A DNA stretch of 64,000 nucleotides from Methylohalomonas sp034521715. GTDB lineage: Bacteria > Pseudomonadota > Gammaproteobacteria > Methylohalomonadales > Methylohalomonadaceae. Made by a program: the position numbers and the translations under genes. The DNA lies in NCBI GenBank assembly GCA_034521715.1, contig JAXHLY010000003.1, forward strand, positions 402,394-466,393, in the 5' to 3' direction. The number at the start of each line of letters is the position of its first letter. The stretch's first letter is position 1. Shown in pieces: positions 57,508 to 64,000 of the stretch. The notes below the pieces were generated by a model. It was not told where the DNA came from and did no database searches. It was given only the letters and a program-made list of their open reading frames with translations.

Positions 57508-57913
57508 GCTCGGGGCGCTCGAACTGCAGTTCGTGACGACGATGCTGGAGACCTGGGCGCAGTGGTCGGCCAAACTGGAGGCCGATGGCCTGGGGTATCC
57601 CGAGCGGGTCAATTTCTACACCCAGCCGAGCCGTTATCCCGGCGACAGCGCGGGCGTGCCGGCGGTGATTATCACTGACGATATGGCCCTGGGTATAGAG
57701 CATTGCGTGCGGATACTGCCCGAGCCGCTGCGGCGGGTGGTCGTTCAGGAGTGGCTGCACGGCGGTGCGCTGACCAGCAAGGCGCGCCGCTGTCACTGCG
57801 ATCCGAAGACCTTCCGCCGGCGCCTGAACCTGGCGTATGTGCTGCTGTATGAACCGTTGCGTGACCGGGCGCATGGAAAGGGTACGCATAAACGCCCGGT
57901 TGGTGTGCTATAG
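57491..57913 (+). CDS. Q-like late-gene regulator (antiterminator or sigma-4-like)
   Basis: 140 residues, intact. MQPRTELGALELQFVTTMLE begins within the previous gene. VRILPEPLRRVVVQEWLHGG and KARRCHCDPKTFRRRLNLAY with VLLYEPLRD resemble the region-4-like helix-turn-helix of Q/ArpU/RinA-type late regulators. It is the last gene of the early right operon, directly before the first late gene, the classic place for Q. Confidence 0.65.
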   Translation: MQPRTELGALELQFVTTMLETWAQWSAKLEADGLGYPERVNFYTQPSRYPGDSAGVPAVIITDDMALGIEHCVRILPEPLRRVVVQEWLHGGALTSKARRCHCDPKTFRRRLNLAYVLLYEPLRDRAHGKGTHKRPVGVL

Positions 57914-58008
57914 ATCACTACACTTGCGCGAAGTTGTCACCCAGGGGTGGCGATTGATTGACGGAGCAGCCATAAACCCGTGAGCTTTGACATGACCGAA
58001 ACCACAGA

Positions 58009-58034
58009 ACCCGGCCCCGGCCGGGTTTTTTATT
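58009..58034 (+). terminator. Rho-independent terminator
   Basis: AACCCGGCC-CC-GGCCGGGTT followed by TTTT, 4 bases before the late gene at 58038. Position after the Q-like gene fits the terminator that a late antiterminator would override. Confidence 0.75.
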
Positions 58035-58037
58035 GCC

Positions 58038-58809
58038 ATGCTGGATAGCACGCAGGTCCGCTTCGACGGCGTCGATGTCACCGTCCGCTCGCTGAACCAG
58101 GCCGACCGGATTGTCCGGCGGGCCGCTGCCATCACTCTGACGCGTATTGCACAGCAGAGCCGTCGGGAGATACGGGCCAACATCCAGTCGATATTCGACA
58201 GGCCGACACCGTTTATCCGGAATTCTGCGGTGTACACGCCGGCCGACGAAAAGGACACAAATCCCGAGGCGGTGGTCCGTATCCGTGATGCTCGGTTCAG
58301 CCAGGGGCGATATGGCCCCGCCGAGTGCTGGCACCTATGTGCGCCGCGCGGCCGAAGGTTCGGCCCCGGCCGGCGAGCGGGCAACCAAGGCCATGGAGAA
58401 GTGGCTGCGAGGCCAGGGCATTCTGCCGGATGACCGTTTCCTGGCGGCGGGCTATGACGCCCCGCTGGACCGGTTCGGGAATGTGCAACGCCGGGTGCTG
58501 CGGCAGGCCTTCGAGCAGCTCGGTAATCTCGATGACCCGCTGGCAAGGCGTGGACCAGGCGGTGCGAGCGGCAAGCGGTCGCGGGGCTGGCGTTATTTTG
58601 TGGTCGTCCGCGATGGTGTGCCGAACGGTATTTTCCGCGCCCGCGGGCGGTCGCGGCAGGCGCAGTCCGTGGTGATCTTCACTAAACGGCCGCGATACCA
58701 GCAGCGCCTGGAGTTCGACGAAACCATTCAGCAAATTTACAACCGCGAGTTCGGGCCGGGCTTTGACCGCCGTTTGCAGCGCGAGCTGAACGAGAGACTG
58801 CCGCGCTGA
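58038..58809 (+). CDS. First late phage gene, virion-associated protein (one frameshift)
   Basis: About 257 residues. MLDSTQVRFDGVDVTVRSLN, IRANIQSIFDRPTPFIRNSA, then after a slip near 58310 SAGTYVRRAAEGSAPAGERA, RRVLRQAFEQLGNLDDPLAR and RLEFDETIQQIYNREFGPGF. In related phages proteins of this type lie just before terminase. Function unclear, perhaps a minor virion or packaging-linked protein. Confidence 0.5.
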
Positions 58810-58900
58810 GCAAGGACGCAGCCGAAAAAGGGATTTGTAGGCTTTATGGGTCGGGTGGGGATTTTCTACAAAGCGGGTCCTTCCGCGAGCGAGACCGCAA
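58810..58900. other. Junction between phage and Dnd block; possible cos region
   Basis: Phage-like sequence (including GGGTCCTTCCGCGAGCGAG) passes into an archaeal-looking ATPase gene within about 90 bases. Sequences like GGTCCTTCC occur just before small terminase genes in some siphoviruses, so the phage end here may be at or near cos. No terminase gene follows. Confidence 0.45.
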
Positions 58901-58988
58901 TGTCGTTTGACCCATTAGCGAAGTCGAGTTCTACATTTTCGAACTCCCGAATGTTCTCGTACCGTATGCCTGTGATTTTAAGATCCAT
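58866..58988 (-). pseudogene. SMC/RecF-like ATPase, N-terminus only (cut at the junction)
   Basis: ATG 58988: MDLKITGIRYENIREFENVE then LDFANGSNDIAVSLAEGPAL and a stop. The (M)xITxIRYENIRxFE start is that of DndD/SbcC/RecF-type ATPases, but Walker A, expected within the next residues, is missing because the sequence changes to phage DNA. Only about 34 residues are original. It overlaps the upstream gene stop. Confidence 0.65.
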
Positions 58989-59169
58989 CAAGTTCCTCCT
59001 CCTCGGATAGCTCCACGTTGTCGATGAGTCGTTCCAGCGAGGTGCCTCCCAGATTGTTCTCAACCGTGTTCTCGTAGAAGTTCATGAACCGGTCTTTGAA
59101 GTCCTCTGACTGGTCGTACTCTTCGAGTATCTCGTCCGCTATTTCTTCGATATCGCGTTGATCTGTCAT
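58978..59169 (-). CDS. Small acidic protein, 63 residues
   Basis: MTDQRDIEEIADEILEEYDQ, SEDFKDRFMNFYENTVENNL and a Glu-rich end. Intact. It overlaps the truncated ATPase gene and lies 4 bases after the helicase stop, so it belongs to the same operon. Very acidic like its neighbours. Not recognised; probably a partner of the following ATPase. Confidence 0.6.
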   Translation of the reverse strand: MTDQRDIEEIADEILEEYDQSEDFKDRFMNFYENTVENNLGGTSLERLIDNVELSEEEELDGS

Positions 59170-59173
59170 TAGG

Positions 59174-61141
59174 TTAGTATTCTTGCTTGGTTACTTCACT
59201 GAGGTCCAGTAGCCATTCGTATCGCTCTTTGTCCGGTGGTGTTTCGACTTCATCCTCGCCTTCGTCTTCCTCGGAGTCTTCTTCGATGTCGCTTCTGACA
59301 ACAAAGTCAACTATGTTAGCTGTTTTGCCTGGGTTATCGGGATTGGTTCTCATCGCCCGACCGATTCTCTGGATGGTAGTTCCCTTGGACCGGTTTGAAG
59401 TGAATAGGACGATGTTCTTCACTGATTTAATGTCTATTCCTTCGGAAATCGCTTTACTTGTGACGAGTGTGGAGATCTCTCCATTTGAGAAGTCTACTAG
59501 GTTTTTCTCGTCGTCTTCACCGTAGTAGGTCCTGTATCGTTTAGTGTGTTCGTGGATTATCTCTTGGACCTTTTTCCCGTATTCCTTGGTTTCAACGAAT
59601 ATGAGGCAGTCTTCGAGGACATCGGTGTTCTTCTCCAGGTATCGCTCGAATACTGGCAGTTTTTCTTCTGACTCTTTCCTGACCCGGGCCAGCATCATGT
59701 AGAGACGGCTTTTTGGGAGGGTGGGATTTTCGGCTTTCATCCCTTGGAACCGGCCGAAGGCGTCTTGTTGCTTCTCTTTGTCCTTGGGTGAGAGTTCGTA
59801 GAACAGGGGTGTGTAGTCGAGTTCGCAGAGGATTCCCCTGCGGATGGCGTCGGCTAATCCGAACTCGTAGACTACGGGGCCGACTTCATCTCGGAGGAAG
59901 TCGTTCCGGTCCGGATCGTATGGGTCGAAGGGGGTTGCGCTGAGGCCGAGGCGGTGACGGAATACGTCAAGTTCGCCTTTCAGGGCTTGTTTCCGCGTCT
60001 TGGAGCCCATGTTGTGTACTTCGTCGCAGATCAGCAGTGTTCTCTGCAGTTTGTTGTTGATATCGGCGTCTATGCAGTTCGTGGAGGTTGTCGTAGGAGA
60101 TTATCAGGCCCTCCAGTTTGTCCCGGTTCTTGGTTAGGAAGGATCCAAGGTCGTGGTTTCCACCGTACTCCTTGTAGATCCACATTTCGTCGGCGCTGAA
60201 GTTCTCCAGTCGTGTGTTGTACCATTGGTCCAGCAGGTCGTTCCCGTAGGTGGCGACCACGACGTTGTCGACTTCGTCCTCACGTAGGAGCCGGTTCAGG
60301 ATTTTGAGTGAGGTGCGTGTTTTCCCGGTCCCTGTCGCCATTGTCAGGATTCCGTGGCCTTCTTCGAGGAACTCGTTGACTGCTTCCTCTTGGTGTCGCC
60401 ATCGGTAGGCGCTGGTCATTTTCTTGGATTCCGATGGGTTCTGGTATGGGCGGTCGTCGTCCCGTAGCTCCGCGATGTCGAGGGAGATGCTGTCAGGGAG
60501 AGAGATGCTGTGTACGCCTTGTTTGGCGTTATCCCAGATTTCGTCGAACCGTTTTTCGTGTTGGTCGATTCTTTGTTCTTCTCTGTCGGACATCCAGGAG
60601 GCGAAGACGGAGTAGGATTCGTAGTTGGAGAATCCTTGTCTACTGTCGTTCTGTGAGCCGTGGAAGGCGATTTTGTCGTCTTTGGCGTCTCTGACGATCC
60701 CCATTTGTCGTGGAAGTCGCCGGATAGGTTTTCTCCGGTTATTGCGATCCGGATGTCGAGGAGTCCGTCGGCGATCATCCAGGCGATTGTGTTCTGGGTT
60801 TCCTGTTCGAGGCCTTCCTCGATGTCGGAGACCATGTGGTTCAGCCGGTCGTACAGCTCTTGGTCTCGTTTTGCTTCTTCCCCTTTTTGCAGTGCTTCCC
60901 AGTCGCCTTCTTCCAGGATGGGACTGATGATCCATTTGGCTGTTCCACCGTTTTCTGCGAGTCCTTTCAGGCCTCTTGCTGCGAACCGGAACCAAGAGCT
61001 GGTGAAGTATCCGACGCCTCGTTTGTACTCTTCTGCTACGCTCAGAGCGGGGTTGTAGAAATCCTCCGCGAAGTCCACGTCGGATGTTTCTATCAGCAGC
61101 GGAGATCTAGGTTCCTCAACCCTTTGGAGAGGGTTTGACAT
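59174..61141 (-). CDS. PLD-like domain fused to SF2 (DEAD/DEAH) helicase (two frameshifts)
   Basis: About 655 residues. N-terminus: SVAEEYKRGVGYFTSSWFRF and GGTAKWIISPILEEGDWEAL are a phospholipase-D-like fold, followed by FHDKWG, a slip near 60700, then KIAFHGSQNDSRQGF and NYESYSVFASW. Helicase part: YRWRHQEEAVNEFLEEGHGI, Walker A LTMATGTGKTRTSLKIL, after a second slip near 60070 LLICDEVHNMGS (DEVH), RLGLSATP, TLVTSKAISEGIDIKSVKNI and IQRIGRAMRTNPDNPGK. Such PLD-helicase proteins occur in phage-defence and restriction loci. Downstream of dnd genes it is a candidate effector acting on unmodified DNA. The C-terminus is very acidic. Confidence 0.8.
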
Positions 61142-61292
61142 CTATGATGTAGGTCACTCACTGACCATTTGAATCCTTTGCCGCCCACCGGTTTCGCAGA
61201 CGGTTACTGATACACCAGAAAAGATAGTGTAGTGATTAGCTGAATCAACCAGTTGAGCTAGGGTTACAAGCGGGGTTGGTCGGTGCCTCGTT
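61142..61292. other. Intergenic gap between dndA-like and helicase genes
   Basis: 151 bases; the only sizeable gap in this cluster, so the helicase group may have its own promoter. No clear bacterial hexamers or archaeal TATA box that I would defend. Confidence 0.35.
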
Positions 61293-62476
61293 CAGAAGGT
61301 GAGGTTGCGGAGGCGGTTCACGATATTGATCACTTCGTCAGTGGCGTACTCGATTTCCTCTCGGGTGTTGTCTTTTCCAAGTCCGAACCGGATTGCGTGG
61401 TGCCAGATTTCCTCGTCGTCGGTGATTGCTTGGAGAACGTGAAGAGGCTTCGACGGTCCCAGTCGTACAGGCGGATGCTGCGGAGACGGCGATATCTGGC
61501 TGCAGGTTTTTCACCAGGGCTTTGTTCTCTACTCCGGTGAAGCTGATGTTGAGGTTGTTCAGGGATCCGGTCTTCAGGGTGACCGTTGAGTACGACATCG
61601 TCCAGTTCGTCGTCGAGCCGGTCCCACATATACGAGGTGAGTTCGTCGACGTGTTCAGTCCGTTCCTCCAGGTTTCGATCCGCCATTTGTACTGGCTTTT
61701 CCGAACCCGACGATTGCAGGGACGTTGAGTGTCCCGCTGCGCCAGCCTCGTTCGTGGCCTCCGCCATGGAGTAACGGGTTGAGTTTGACTTTCGGGTTCC
61801 GTCTTCTGACGTAAGAGTGCTCCGACGCCTTTCGGCCCGTAGATCTTGTGTGCGGAGATGGACATCAGGTCGATACCCATTTCCTCGACGTCGATGGGGA
61901 GGTATCCGAGTGCTTGGACGGCGTCGGTGTGGAAGAAGACCTCGTTCTCTTTGGCGATGTCTCCGATTTCCTTTATGGGTGCGATGGTGCCAATTTCGTT
62001 GTTGGCGGCCATAATGGATGATCAGGATGGTTTCGTCCCGGATTGCGGCCTCGATGTCCGCAGGATCCACTTTTCCGTTTTTATCAACGGGCAGGTAGGT
62101 AACGTCGAAGCCGTCGGTTTCCAGGTCTTCACACACCTCGAGTACTGCTTCGTGTTCGGTGACGGCGGTTATGATGTGGCTGCCTTTGTCGTGGTCAGCT
62201 GCGTAGTCTGCTGCTCCTCTGATAGCCAGGTTGTCGGACTCGGTTGCTCCGCTGGTGAAGATGATTTCTTCTTCACGGCAGTTCACAGCTTCAGAGACTC
62301 GTTCTCGGGCCTGGTTTACGGCTTGCTTCGCTTTCGCCCCGAATATGTGGTCTTCGCTGGCAGGGTTGCCGTAGCTTTCAGTGAAGTAGGGGGTCATCTC
62401 CTCGACGACCTTTTCGTCGACAGGGTGTGGTGGCGTGGTGGTCGAGGTAGATGGGTGTGTCCACGTCAGAAGTCAT
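61293..62476 (-). CDS. dndA: Cysteine desulfurase, DndA-like (frameshifted)
   Basis: PLP enzyme of about 390 residues that removes sulfur from cysteine and passes it to the phosphorothioation machinery. ATG 62476 begins MTSDVDTPIYLDHHATTP; a slip near 62430 leads to EKVVEEMTPYFTESYGNPAS, then IFTSGATESDNLAIRGAA and IITAVTEHEAVLEVCE. A slip near 62025 gives MAANNEIGTIAPIKEIGDIA, HTDAVQALGYLPIDVEEMGI and the PLP-lysine motif SISAHKIYGPKGVGALL. The active Cys loop SASACTTGTVEAS is present, and the end reads QAITDDEEIWHHAIRFGLGK. Position between dndE and the helicase supports a dnd role. Confidence 0.85.
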
Positions 62477-62479
62477 TCG

Positions 62480-62881
62480 TTATCCTTCCTGTTTGGCTTC
62501 CAGTCCTTTTATCTCTCCGGGAACGAGGTCGTAGAAGTCGCTTAGGTCGCTTACGTTACCTGCCACTCGTTCGACGCCTCGGTTGAGGTGTGCGACGAAC
62601 CTCTTCGTACAGGTCCTCTTCAGGGTCTTTCCCTTCCTGGATCAGTCGTTCTTTCAGGAGAGCCATGTAGAGGGTGTCGTGCTCCCCGAGCAGGGTGTAC
62701 CGGTTGAAGGTTTGCCCGTCAGTGTCGTACTGCTGCGGGTTTGGAGGCCGTGGCTCGTTGAGGGAGTAGCAGAAGCCAATCCTGCCGAGGTAGTTGGGCG
62801 TCATCCAGTGTTGGCTTTCAGCATTTTCAGCTGGTTGGTGGCGTCGCTGTCGATAGTGATCCGGTTGGATTTCTGGCTCAT
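62480..62881 (-). CDS. dndE: DNA sulfur modification protein DndE (two frameshifts)
   Basis: About 133 residues. ATG 62881: MSQKSNRITIDSDATNQLKM, LKANTG, then a missing base near 62802 and MTPNYLGRIGFCYSLNEPRP, FNRYTLLGEHDTLYMALLKE; a second slip near 62600 gives AHLNRGVERVAGNVSDL and the stop. The TPNxLxRIGFCxSLNEP and HLNRG elements are characteristic of DndE, which binds nicked or end-containing DNA within the Dnd complex. Ends 3 bases before the cysteine desulfurase start. Confidence 0.85.
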
Positions 62882-64000
62882 GATGTCAATCTCACCGAGT
62901 GATCGCTGATCTTCGTCGTCTTCGGTCCAGAAGTAGCCTTCCGAGGGAACGGTTTTCCCTTCCTCTTCGTCGTACTCCAGACGGTATGCCTGGGAGATGT
63001 AGCCTTCCAGTTTCTTGTACTGGTGGTCATCGATCTCCGTGTCGGTGGAGAAGATGATTACCTGGTGTGCTGCTTTAGGGAAGAAGTGCGTGATCAGGTT
63101 GTCCCGGTGATCGTTGTCGAGGCGGCCAAGCGGTGTGTCGACGATGAAGGGTAGTGGCCGGTCGGAGACTCTGCCAGTGCCCAGAGGAGGGGATGTTGCG
63201 AAGATCTGCCGTTCTCCGGCTGAGAGCTCTGTATGCGGCTTGCTGTTGCCGTGGATGGTCTTGATCGTGATGTCGAGATTTTCTTCGTCGATCTCGATTA
63301 TTCTCGTGGCAGAAGTCGCCCTTGTTGGAGAGGGTGATGTAGCGTTCGCTGAGTTTCGAACTCCGAGTTTCCGCAGCTTCTTCTTGGCGAGTTCTTCGCG
63401 GAAGTCTTCTTCACAGCGTTCCGGACGTCAGAGGCGAGGCCTGCCCGTTCGGAGACATCTTCGACACGGGACTTCTGCTCCAGCTCGTTTTCGACCTCGT
63501 TCTCTTTCCGCTCTAACCGGGTCTGCGCTGTACTGATTTCTTCCTCCAGTTCTTCCAGCCGCGATTTGATGGCTCCCTTCTCCTCGGTAAGCTCGTTCAG
63601 GTCATCGATCGGCGGTGGAGATGACTTCCTGGTCAGGAGCCTTGTTGAGACCGGATTCGACCTCTTTGGAGTTCCCGGGTTTTGTACTTCCAGGCTCTCT
63701 GTGAGGTCGGCAAGCTGGTCCGGGACGTCGTTCAGGGCTTGGTCGGTAAGCGAGTAGATCTCCTGTCGCTGTGCCTCCGAGAACTGGTGGGCGAGTTCCG
63801 GCTCCTCGTCTTCGATTTCCAGCCGGCTTTTGAGTTTATCTTGGATGCGGTCGGAGAGCTGTCCGACCTCGATTCCTCCGGCATATCCATCTCTTCCAGA
63901 CATCCTCGTCACCGAGCACGTCGTCGAGTTCGTCGGTCAGCTCGTTCCTGGCGGTCGCCCGGTTCCGGCGTTCGGTCTCAGTCTTCAACCGGTCAACTAC
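62878..64000 (-). CDS. dndD: DNA sulfur modification protein DndD, C-terminal part (frameshifted, runs off the window)
   Basis: SMC-like ATPase of the Dnd modification complex. The visible part has long coiled coils (LNELTEEKGAIKSRLEELEE, ISTAQTRLERKENEVENELE), then the ATPase C-terminal half: HTELSAGERQIFATS (signature motif) and PLPFIVDTPLGRLDNDHRDN (Walker B/D-loop, DTPLGRLD), followed by HQVIIFSTDTEIDDHQYKKL. These are diagnostic of DndD. Slips near 63400, 63620 and 63315 break the frame. The N-terminal Walker A lies beyond the window. Confidence 0.85.

Noticed and set aside
59713..59943. Plus-strand frames opposite the helicase gene
   Set aside because: Shadow frames of the strongly supported minus-strand SF2 helicase.

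Overview
The window is a mosaic of at least three blocks with different ancestry. Bases 1 to about 12,700 (GC near 50% by eye) are a bacterial chromosome segment, most likely gammaproteobacterial: a partial glucose-6-phosphate isomerase, a membrane-anchored repeat protein, a CBS-domain protein, a Ser/Thr kinase fused to a cyclic-nucleotide-binding domain, an alpha/beta hydrolase, a SAM methyltransferase, a FadL outer-membrane porin, a DNA photolyase, a PQQ-type zinc metallohydrolase, an AspT/YidE-type transporter, an IS481-type transposase relic and tRNA-Arg(CCU). The FadL porin shows a Gram-negative host.

Bases about 13,000 to 21,800 hold a decayed P4-like island: tyrosine integrase, AlpA regulator, D5/P4-type primase-helicase, an iteron-like repeat zone and a HerA-like ATPase, all broken by many frameshifts. 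Bases 21,823 to 58,809 (GC in the mid 60s by eye) are most of a temperate siphovirus-like genome in virion gene order. The tail module and a sugar-modification cassette (glycosyltransferases, sulfotransferase, FkbM methyltransferase, epimerase) are on the plus strand. On the minus strand are a Nop/IS110-like protein with an adjacent structured repeat array, a large serine recombinase, and a long leftward operon of small genes ending at a ParB-like protein. A CI/Cro immunity switch follows with three near-identical operators, then the rightward early genes (replicative ATPase, Q-like late regulator) and the first late gene. Terminase, portal and capsid genes are absent; the block ends where cos and terminase would be expected.

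Bases about 58,870 to 64,000 switch abruptly to acidic, archaeal-looking proteins on the minus strand: dndD (partial), dndE, a cysteine desulfurase (dndA-like), a PLD-helicase fusion, a small acidic protein and an ATPase cut off at the junction. This is a DNA phosphorothioation (Dnd) cluster, resembling the archaeal DndCDEA arrangement. The junction may be an assembly chimera.

Single-base frameshifts interrupt a large share of genes in every block, often in homopolymers, so much of the fragmentation probably reflects indel errors of a long-read assembly. Coordinates for split genes give the full span. The strongest leads are (i) the Nop/IS110-like protein next to an array of about 65-70 bp units with paired variable segments, resembling TIGR-Tas or IS110 bridge-RNA systems; (ii) a 16-bp palindrome, intermediate between parS and the Noc-binding site, dispersed over 15-53 kb of an element that encodes its own ParB-like protein with a histone-like lysine-rich tail; and (iii) the Dnd cluster and its junction.
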